From contig NZ_JBEQWH010000019.1 in NCBI RefSeq assembly GCF_047501175.1, positions 1 through 9,162 on the forward strand: a DNA stretch of 9,162 nucleotides. Reading direction: 5' to 3'. Below, piece by piece: positions 1 to 5,739 of the stretch (positions within the stretch are counted from its first letter, which is position 1; each line of letters begins with the position of its first letter). This stretch comes from Methanoprimaticola sp047501175. Lineage in GTDB: Archaea; Thermoplasmatota; Thermoplasmata; Methanomassiliicoccales; Methanomethylophilaceae. A program made the translations under genes and the position numbers. The notes under the pieces were generated by a model, which was given only the letters and a program-made list of their open reading frames with translations, was not told where the DNA came from and searched no databases.

Positions 1-87
1 CAGATGTCGGCACAGATTCCAACGGAGTGTTAGGAAAACGGCCTGTTTCACACCCGGGACACCATCCCCAAGGCGCCTCCTCCGAAT

Positions 88-102
88 CTCTAGCTATTTA
101 TG
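88..102 (+). promoter_or_regulatory. TATA-like box of the MFS gene
   Basis: The AT-rich stretch CTATTTATG (about 94-102) is the only TATA-like element upstream of the transporter. Its centre lies about 27 nt before the ATG at 124. Archaeal transcription normally starts about 25-27 nt downstream of the TATA centre, so the message would begin at or next to that ATG and be leaderless. The alternative in-frame ATG at 100 sits inside this box and is therefore unlikely to be transcribed. This is inferred from spacing only. Confidence 0.5.
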
Positions 103-123
103 CAAGGTCACATTGCCCGCGGT

Positions 124-1332
124 ATGAACGGTAGGATCTCTGGCGCTTTCAAGCCTACCAGACTCACACTTGTATCGATGCTCCTGGCGTCGATGCTCAT
201 GCTCATGGGCGGCGCGGCGGTCGCCCCCGCCCTCCCCCTCATCCACGCGGCGTTCCCCGATCGGGACTTCGCCGTGTCCCTGGTGATCACCCTCCCGTCC
301 CTCGCCGTCGGATGCACCGGGCTCGTCATCGGCTCCCTGGCCGACAGGTTCGGGAAGGTCAGGACCCTCGTGGTGTCCCTGATGGTGTTCACCATTGCCG
401 GGGCCTCCAGCTTCCTCCTCGAAGACCTGAACGTGATCCTCGGCATGAGGTTCCTCGTCGGTATCGGTATAGCCGGGATAACCGCGACCGTCACGGCGCT
501 CATGGCCGAGTACTACACCGGCATGGACCGCGTCAAGGTCCTGAGCTACCAGTCGGCCGCCATGGGGATCGGGGTCCTCGTCCTGGAGTACACCGGGGGG
601 TCGCTCGCCGCCTACAGCTGGCACGAGCCGTTCCTGGTGTACCTCATCGGGATACCGATACTGCTCCTGTGCATACTGTCCATGAGGGAGCCCGAGAGGA
701 CGGTCCGCGCCAGCGCGGACGATGCGCCCCGTCAGGCGAACAGGCGGCTGATCCTGGTCTGCTACGCGGCCATCTTCGTCTGTCAGATGATGATGTTCCT
801 GATTCCGACAAAGATCCCGACCTTCCTGGAGGACCCGGCCCTCCCCGACCATGTCTCCGCGTCGGTGGTCGGGCTGTTCCTCGGACTGAACGGCATAGTG
901 AACACGATAGTGTCCCTGTTCTACAGGCGCATCGTATCCCGCATAAGGCCGTTCCTCATAATCGGGATGGGGTTCCTGCTGCTGGGCGTCGGCATGGTCA
1001 TCCTGATGGTGTCGCCCACAGTCGGCACGGCGCTGGCCACGATGGTGCTGGTCGGTGCCGGGATGGGGATGGTGTCCCCGGCGATATCCAACACCCTGGC
1101 GGGCGAGGCCACCTCCTCCACGTCCGGGAAGATCATGGGAGGCTACTCGACGTTCCTGAACTTCGGGCAGTTCGCCATATCGCTGATCAGCGTCCCCCTG
1201 CTGGCGATGGTCGGCGGGAGCATTCCGGACATGTTCGCCGTCATGGGCGTGGCCGCGATCGTCGTGGCGATGCTGTTCGTGCTGTACTGTGCGAAGGACC
1301 GCAGGTTCTCCTCATCGGTCCCCGGGGCCTGA
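124..1332 (+). CDS. Major facilitator superfamily (MFS) transporter, 12 TM
   Basis: A 402-aa polytopic membrane protein, typical length for a 12-helix MFS carrier moving small molecules by uniport, symport or antiport. Hydrophobic segments begin at residues 15-40 (small residues and prolines, GGAAVAPALPLI) and 49-71. The loop after TM2 carries MFS motif A (GSLADRFGKVR, residues 70-80). The charged stretch at about 187-209 is the usual central cytoplasmic loop, followed by the second six-helix half to about 389. The start at 124 is chosen because the box at 88-102 predicts transcription beginning there and because there is no Shine-Dalgarno; an ATG at 100 would add 8 residues. The substrate cannot be read from sequence. 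The overall look is that of drug or small-molecule efflux MFS proteins (MFS_1). It stands alone, so export of the diamine made by the distant minus-strand operon would be speculation. Confidence 0.9.
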   Translation: MNGRISGAFKPTRLTLVSMLLASMLMLMGGAAVAPALPLIHAAFPDRDFAVSLVITLPSLAVGCTGLVIGSLADRFGKVRTLVVSLMVFTIAGASSFLLEDLNVILGMRFLVGIGIAGITATVTALMAEYYTGMDRVKVLSYQSAAMGIGVLVLEYTGGSLAAYSWHEPFLVYLIGIPILLLCILSMREPERTVRASADDAPRQANRRLILVCYAAIFVCQMMMFLIPTKIPTFLEDPALPDHVSASVVGLFLGLNGIVNTIVSLFYRRIVSRIRPFLIIGMGFLLLGVGMVILMVSPTVGTALATMVLVGAGMGMVSPAISNTLAGEATSSTSGKIMGGYSTFLNFGQFAISLISVPLLAMVGGSIPDMFAVMGVAAIVVAMLFVLYCAKDRRFSSSVPGA

Positions 1333-1338
1333 ACGGAG

Positions 1339-1362
1339 GGGCACGGCCGCGAGGCCGTGCCC
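1339..1362 (+). terminator. Perfect hairpin 3' of the MFS gene
   Basis: Ten perfect base pairs (GGGCACGGCC at 1339-1348 with GGCCGTGCCC at 1353-1362) close a GCGA loop of the stable GNRA type, beginning 7 nt after the stop codon. There is no U-tract directly behind it (TATTCGG follows), so it may act as a 3'-end stabiliser or processing structure rather than a classical terminator. Confidence 0.55.
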
Positions 1363-1512
1363 TATTCGGCCGTTTATGCGCGTGCGAGGAGGACGTCCCA
1401 GGAGACAGAGGGTACACTCCGTGGATCCCGAGCGCTTCGAGAAGATCCTGAGGAGATGACGATGCGATCGCTCGCATTCGTGGCCACAAGGTTCCGATGG
1501 TGCGGTCTTGGC

Positions 1513-1552
1513 GAAATGTCAAGAAATGTCAAGATATGTATAATTAGTAATT
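1513..1552. repeat. Tandem decamers plus AT-rich dyad
   Basis: GAAATGTCAA occurs twice in immediate tandem (1513-1522 and 1523-1532), followed by a partial third copy (GATATGT, 1533-1539). A TATA-like GTATAATTAG and the 11-nt dyad AATTA-G-TAATT (1542-1552) follow. The arrangement resembles a regulator site next to a promoter, but the nearest gene start on the plus strand is 700 nt away. If it is a promoter, it would drive a non-coding transcript through the structured element at 1711-1835. Confidence 0.4.
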
Positions 1553-1614
1553 CGATTGAAATCCCTGTGTGGCCTCTGGATTTAGAGTCTGTCGGGTCAA
1601 TGGGTCATCTGGAC

Positions 1615-1652
1615 CCCGCATGATACGGTGACCGCGATACGGTCATGCCGGG
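1615..1652 (+). other. Imperfect hairpin upstream of the structured element
   Basis: CCCGCATGA (1615-1623) pairs with TCATGCCGGG (1643-1652), nine pairs with one bulged C. The loop contains the octamer GATACGGT twice (1622-1629 and 1636-1643), the copies partly overlapping the stem. It lies 58 nt before the structured element, and nothing comparable precedes the second copy, so it may be unrelated to it. Confidence 0.35.
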
Positions 1653-1710
1653 AATCACGCACGCGTTCCGAGCCCACACGGTCCGGTATTATCATTGGGA
1701 TGCGGGATGG

Positions 1711-1835
1711 GGGTGGTGTCGCGGCATCGGCCCGTTCGGGGGGAGAGCCCCTCGCGTAGGACGGGGGACACGGCGGAATACACATGCTAAGGCCGTCCCC
1801 CGGACCACGATACTGTCTTCCGGTGCCGCGACACC
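1711..1835 (+). ncRNA. Candidate structured RNA, copy A
   Basis: An element of about 125 nt, about 90% identical to 8938-9062. Predicted fold: a closing helix of 15 pairs (1716-1730 with 1820-1834, one G.U); two small GC hairpins (1731-1740, loop GTTC; about 1740-1751, loop AGAG); a short helix AGGAC/GTCTT (1758-1762 with 1815-1819); and a long hairpin (1762-1768 with 1796-1802, then 1771-1774 with 1792-1795) capped by the 17-nt loop GGAATACACATGCTAAG (1775-1791). Differences from copy B mostly preserve pairing, which argues for selection on RNA structure. I recognise no RNase P, SRP, 5S, tRNA, riboswitch or intron signature. The plus strand is assumed; G.U pairs in the closing and AGGAC helices favour it weakly. 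A weak TATA-like GTATTATCA at about 1686-1694 would place a start near the base of the closing helix. Confidence 0.6.
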
Positions 1836-2216
1836 CCCGCGTCCGCATTTGGAATGGGGTCGGACCCGGATGCGATCGCATGTTGTACATCCGTTCCTGC
1901 GGTCATCATGCAGTTTATCACGCAATAACTCGTGAAAGGATCCTTCACGGAATGGGTGGGATCCACCACTCCAAGGCATCGTTCTCGATTATCGTTCATC
2001 TCATGACCTATTGTTCTTTCCATGGGGACAATGTCCACATCCGATGTTCCATCAGACCGCATCTGGCAGTCCTGTCGGTCAGACCTGCCTTTGCAGAATC
2101 TCGTGCATGGAGATGTTCGGGTTCGTGGCGTACCGGATGGGTAGGGGGCTGCATGGTTTCCAGACCATATGATGAGGTGATGATACGGGGTGATGGCAGA
2201 GGGACAGAAAGGTCAC

Positions 2217-2230
2217 CAATAGTTATTTGA
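2217..2230 (+). promoter_or_regulatory. TATA-like box of ATPase/nuclease copy 1
   Basis: AATAGTTATTTGA lies about 29 nt upstream of the ATG at 2254. The same layout precedes copy 2 (ATAATTATATGA before 4002), and the short interval between box and ATG is also similar in sequence. The spacing predicts a leaderless message. A TTG at 2227 would overlap the box and is an unlikely start. Confidence 0.45.
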
Positions 2231-2253
2231 CTACTAAGAGCATATGCGAAAGC

Positions 2254-3891
2254 ATGAGGAAAATACCTGTCGGCATCCAGGATTTCAAGAAGCTGCGTGA
2301 TGAGGACTACTACTATGTGGACAAGTCCGACCTCATAGCGCAGATCCTGGATGGGGGCGCCGAGGTGTATCTGTTCACCAGGCCAAGGAGGTTCGGGAAG
2401 TCCCTGAACCTCTCGATGATGGACGCGTTCCTCAACGTGAAGCACAAGGGCAACACATGGTTCGATGGCCTGAAGATCTCTGAGAGAGATGATCTTGGAC
2501 CGAGGAAGAACGCATCCCCCGTCCTATACTTCGATTTCAAGGACCTCAACGTAGAATCTTACGACATGTTCATCTTGGGCATCAGGAACAAGGTGGCCAG
2601 ACTATTCGATTCGTTCCGCGATGTCATCGATGAGAACACGTCCAATCTGTCGAGGGATGAGTTCAACAGCATATACAGGAAGGCCTCGGACATCGACACA
2701 TTGTCCAGGTCCTTCCGCATCCTGACCGATCTCATACAGGAACATCACGGGAAGAAGGCGGTCGTCCTAATCGATGAATACGACAATCCGATCTGGAAAG
2801 CATACGGCAGGGATGATTTCAGGAGGATCCTGGATTTCATGGAGACAATGATCGGATTGTTGTTCAGGGAGAATGAATCTCTGGATTTCACCGTCATGAT
2901 GAGTATGATGCATATCTCGAAAGGGAGCATGTCTCGGGAGTCCAACAGATTGCATATAAATGACGTACTGTCCACAGGATCCGATGAGATGTTCGCATTC
3001 ACTCCTGATGAGGTCAGGAGACTGTGCGAGGACTACGGTCATCCGGAGAAGTACGAAGAGACCAAAATGTGGTATGGCGGGCACATCTTCGGTGATGCAG
3101 AGGTGTTCGACCCCTGGTTCGTCATGAATTATCTTGGTTCCGAATTCACCATGCCTCCGTTCTGGGCTGACACCTGCGGGTACTCGCTGGTCAAGCACTT
3201 GACTTCGAAAAGGGACGATGCAACCTCTGAGAACCTCCGCGTGCTCGCATCAGGCGGGACGGTCATGGAGAGGATCGACCCGAACGTTGTTTACGGCGAC
3301 CTCCATTCAGATCCGGCAACCATCTACTCGATGATGGTCATGGCAGGCTATCTCAGAGCGGTTCCGAAAGGCAGCTGTCACGAGCTCTCGATACCCAACA
3401 GACATCTTTTCGGCATATTTGCCGAGATGATGGCCCGCGATCTGATCAGCGGCTCCAGCTCATTGTACAAGTTCACGGATTCCATCGTGAGTTGCGACAC
3501 GAGGATGATGTCCTCGTCGCTCTACGAGATGATGTCGGAAGCAGTGGGATACAGGGTGTTGGACAACGAGCACTCATATCAGGCGTTCATCACGGGGGTC
3601 CTGATGTATCTCTCGGGGAGGTACAGAGTCACCGCCGACATGGAGGCGGGGAACGGGTACTACGACATCAGGTTGGAGCGCATCGTCGGCGACGGACCGA
3701 ACATCCTAATCGAGATCACGCGCCGGCGCGACTCCGATGGGAGCAAGAGGACGGAAGAACTCGCAGAAGAGGCCCTTGCGCAGATCAAGAAGAAGGACTA
3801 CATCCACGGTCTGAAGGGTGACACCATCCTCTACGGTGTGGCCTTCGACGGGAAGCTCCCGTCCGTGATCGCAGAACGCACCGTCCTGTGA
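2254..3891 (+). CDS. AAA-ATPase-like / PD-(D/E)XK nuclease protein, copy 1 (motif-degenerate)
   Basis: A 545-aa protein of the AAA-ATPase-like (PF09820 type) plus C-terminal PD-(D/E)XK (DUF1703 / PDDEXK_9 type) family, whose cellular role is not established. Visible are the family opening MRKIPVGIQDF, the P-loop-like RPRRFGKS (43-50), Walker B VVLIDEYDNPI (170-180, first residue A-V here), and the C-terminal GYYDIRL (468-474) with ILIEIT (484-489). The nuclease E-x-K motif reads E487-I-T489, so the catalytic lysine is replaced by Thr. Copy 2 has Lys, one base different. Other family positions have also decayed: TG at 216-217 is MS, KESIFSGLNN is KGSMSRESNR (223-232), WYDGY is WYGGH (273-277), and YNPWS is FDPWF. 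The frame is nevertheless intact over the full length. The start at 2254 matches the family start and the leaderless spacing. A weak GACGG/CCGTC hairpin follows the stop (3905-3917). Confidence 0.88.
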   Translation: MRKIPVGIQDFKKLRDEDYYYVDKSDLIAQILDGGAEVYLFTRPRRFGKSLNLSMMDAFLNVKHKGNTWFDGLKISERDDLGPRKNASPVLYFDFKDLNVESYDMFILGIRNKVARLFDSFRDVIDENTSNLSRDEFNSIYRKASDIDTLSRSFRILTDLIQEHHGKKAVVLIDEYDNPIWKAYGRDDFRRILDFMETMIGLLFRENESLDFTVMMSMMHISKGSMSRESNRLHINDVLSTGSDEMFAFTPDEVRRLCEDYGHPEKYEETKMWYGGHIFGDAEVFDPWFVMNYLGSEFTMPPFWADTCGYSLVKHLTSKRDDATSENLRVLASGGTVMERIDPNVVYGDLHSDPATIYSMMVMAGYLRAVPKGSCHELSIPNRHLFGIFAEMMARDLISGSSSLYKFTDSIVSCDTRMMSSSLYEMMSEAVGYRVLDNEHSYQAFITGVLMYLSGRYRVTADMEAGNGYYDIRLERIVGDGPNILIEITRRRDSDGSKRTEELAEEALAQIKKKDYIHGLKGDTILYGVAFDGKLPSVIAERTVL

Positions 3892-3935
3892 ACCGTTTGA
3901 TTCAGACGGATCCCGTCACACATCGCATCATTGGA

Positions 3936-3979
3936 TGGTGGACAAGGTCATGGACAAGCACTTTGCATAATTATATGAC
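3936..3979 (+). promoter_or_regulatory. TATA-like box and octamer repeat upstream of copy 2
   Basis: GCATAATTATATGA (about 3965-3978) is centred roughly 30 nt before the ATG at 4002, matching the spacing in front of copy 1. Just upstream, TGGACAAG occurs twice on one DNA face (3939-3946 and 3951-3958, 12 nt apart), where an archaeal activator or repressor could bind. Copy 2 therefore appears to have its own promoter rather than depending on copy 1. An ATG at 3975 lies within the box. Confidence 0.45.
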
Positions 3980-4001
3980 TATCGAGGGCATACGCAACAG
4001 C

Positions 4002-5639
4002 ATGAGGAAGATACCCATCGGCATCCAGGATTTCAAGAAGCTGCGTGATGAGGACTACTACTATATGGACAAGTCCGACCTCATAGCGCAGATCCTGGAT
4101 GGGGGTGCCGAGGTGTATCTGTTCACCAGGCCAAGGAGGTTCGGGAAGTCCCTGAACCTCTCGATGATGGACGCGTTCCTCAACGTGGAGCACAAGGGCA
4201 ATACATGGTTCGATGGCCTCAGAATCTCTGAGAGAGATGACCTAGAGCCGAGGAAGAACGCATCCCCCGTCCTATACTTCGATTTCAAAGGGCTCTCGAC
4301 AGGATCCTACGAGGATTTCATCAAGGATGTAGGCCTGGTGGTATCGGATCTATTCATCAAGTATACGTACGTGTTGGAACAGGATCTACACCCCACCAAG
4401 ATCGAGTCGTACAGAAAATTGGAATCCATCTCACATGATGATTCCCTGCTGAAGCGCTCTTTCAGTCTGTTGATGGACCTCATGGAATCATATCACGGCT
4501 CGAAGGTCGTCGTTCTCATCGATGAATACGACAATCCCATCCAGAACGCCTATGGGACCGAGGATTTCCAGAGGATCCTGGATTTCATGAAGCTCACGCT
4601 CGAATCGATACTTAAAGGTAATAAGTCACTCGACTTTGCCGTTGTTACCGGCGTGATGCAGATCTCGAAGGAGAGCATATTCTCTGGACTCAATAATTCA
4701 TACATCGACAACATATTGTCAACCGAATCCGACGAGATGTTCGGATTCACCCAGGTTGAGGTCAAGAGGCTGTGCGACGACTACGGCCATCCGGAGAGGT
4801 ACGAGGAGGCGAAGGACTGGTACGACGGGTACGTGTTCGGCGATGCCGAGATATACAACCCATGGAGCGTTCTGAACTATGTGTCTAGAAAGTTCAAGCC
4901 GTTCCCGTATTGGGCGGGCACCAGCGGGAACTCGATAATCGAGGACCTGATGTCGAGGACAGGATATTCGACAGCTGTGAAACTGCGCATCCTGGCCTCC
5001 GGTGGTTCCATTAGAGAGGCGATCGATCCGACCATAGCGTACAGCGACCTTCGTTCCAACCAGACGGCGATATACTCGATGATGGCCATGGCAGGTTATC
5101 TGAAAGTTATCCCGAACGGGGAGCTATACGACCTGTCGATCCCCAACAGGGAGATGTTCGGGGTGTTCGCTAACATGCTGGTCCGTGGTCTGATCAACGG
5201 TTCCAGCTCATTGTACAAGTTCACGGATTCCATCGTGAGTTGTGATACGGATCTGATGTCCTTGTCACTCTACGAGCTGATGTCCGACACAGTCGGGTTC
5301 AGGGTGCTGGACAACGAGCACTCATACCAGGCGTTCATCACGGGGGTCCTGATGTACCTCTCGGGGAGGTACAGGGTCACTGCCGACATGGAGGCGGGGA
5401 ACGGGTACTACGACATCAGGTTGGAACGCATCGTTGGTGACGGACCGAACATCCTGATCGAGATCAAGCGCCGGCGCGACTCCGATGGGAGCAAGAGGAC
5501 GGAAGAACTCGCAGAAGAGGCCCTTGCGCAGATCAAGAAGAAGGACTACATCCACGGTCTGAAGGGTGACACCATCCTCTACGGTGTGGCCTTCGACGGG
5601 AAGCTCCCGTCCGTGATCGCAGAACGCACAGTCCTGTGA
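4002..5639 (+). CDS. AAA-ATPase-like / PD-(D/E)XK nuclease protein, copy 2 (motifs intact)
   Basis: A 545-aa paralogue of the preceding gene, aligning without a gap. Family motifs are complete: the opening MRKIPIGIQDF; P-loop-like RPRRFGKS (43-50); Walker B VVLIDEYDNPI (170-180); TG...KESIFSGLNN (216-232); WYDGYVFG (273-280); YNPWSVLNY (285-293); and the C-terminal nuclease core with D471 in GYYDIRL and E487-I-K489. It is expected to be a cytoplasmic NTPase fused to a PD-(D/E)XK fold that may cut DNA or RNA; its biological role is unknown. Residues 1-96 are about 95% identical to copy 1, residues 101-400 about 48%, and 435-545 differ at one position only. The start at 4002 follows the family start and promoter spacing. 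The open frame continues upstream to a GTG overlapping the stop of copy 1, but that extension has no family counterpart. Confidence 0.92.
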   Translation: MRKIPIGIQDFKKLRDEDYYYMDKSDLIAQILDGGAEVYLFTRPRRFGKSLNLSMMDAFLNVEHKGNTWFDGLRISERDDLEPRKNASPVLYFDFKGLSTGSYEDFIKDVGLVVSDLFIKYTYVLEQDLHPTKIESYRKLESISHDDSLLKRSFSLLMDLMESYHGSKVVVLIDEYDNPIQNAYGTEDFQRILDFMKLTLESILKGNKSLDFAVVTGVMQISKESIFSGLNNSYIDNILSTESDEMFGFTQVEVKRLCDDYGHPERYEEAKDWYDGYVFGDAEIYNPWSVLNYVSRKFKPFPYWAGTSGNSIIEDLMSRTGYSTAVKLRILASGGSIREAIDPTIAYSDLRSNQTAIYSMMAMAGYLKVIPNGELYDLSIPNREMFGVFANMLVRGLINGSSSLYKFTDSIVSCDTDLMSLSLYELMSDTVGFRVLDNEHSYQAFITGVLMYLSGRYRVTADMEAGNGYYDIRLERIVGDGPNILIEIKRRRDSDGSKRTEELAEEALAQIKKKDYIHGLKGDTILYGVAFDGKLPSVIAERTVL

Positions 5640-5649
5640 ATCACCTTTG

Positions 5650-5712
5650 CAGCGGACCGCTGTCTTGTCCCGTCACGCGGCCATGACGGGAAGGTCGGGC
5701 AATTCCCGACCT
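5650..5712. terminator. Three hairpins between convergent genes
   Basis: The 100-bp gap between copy 2 and the convergent decarboxylase holds three inverted repeats: CAGCG/CGCTG with loop GAC (5650-5662); TCCCGTCA/TGACGGGA with an 8-nt loop (5668-5691); and AGGTCGGG/CCCGACCT with loop CAATT (5692-5712). They probably end or protect transcripts from both sides. None is followed by a clear U-tract on either strand. Confidence 0.5.
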
Positions 5713-5739
5713 CCCCGCTCCCTTGCATCAGAAGTTCGT

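Larger units (their letters stand above)
1333..2253. other. Long spacer without a convincing gene
   Basis: About 0.9 kb between the transporter and the first ATPase/nuclease gene. Open frames here are short, mutually overlapping and unlike known proteins. The contents I can support are: the 3' hairpin (1339-1362); a 27-codon mini-ORF (1376-1459); an ATGCGA/TCGCAT hairpin (1462-1477); tandem decamers and an AT-rich dyad (1513-1552); a hairpin joining 1615-1623 to 1643-1652 with one bulged base; the structured element (1711-1835); a GCGATCGC palindrome within ATGCGATCGCAT (1870-1881); a CGTGAA/TTCACG hairpin (1931-1949); and the promoter of the next gene. The density of inverted repeats suggests RNA-coding or regulatory sequence rather than decayed protein genes. 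Confidence 0.6.

Noticed and set aside
94..852. Long open frame on the strand opposite the transporter
   Set aside because: The GC-rich codon structure of the real gene creates such antisense frames. Its protein is low-complexity and charged (rich in G, E, R, H, D) with no family resemblance; similar shadows lie opposite both operon genes.
1513..1552. CRISPR-like repeat
   Set aside because: The decamers are adjacent with no spacers and number only two and a half.
1711..1835. Structured element as a retron, group II intron, or TnpB/IscB guide RNA
   Set aside because: No reverse transcriptase, intron protein, transposase or TnpB/IscB gene is in the window, and no domain V-like hairpin is visible. 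It cannot be excluded that the partner is elsewhere.
1465..1879. GCGATCGC palindromes at 1465-1472 and 1872-1879
   Set aside because: Two 8-mers are compatible with chance in GC-rich sequence; no recurring spacing or context beyond the shared GATGCGATCGC.
3888..4001. GTG start of copy 2 overlapping the stop of copy 1
   Set aside because: The extra 38 residues have no family counterpart and include the TATA-like box; copy 1 has no matching extension.
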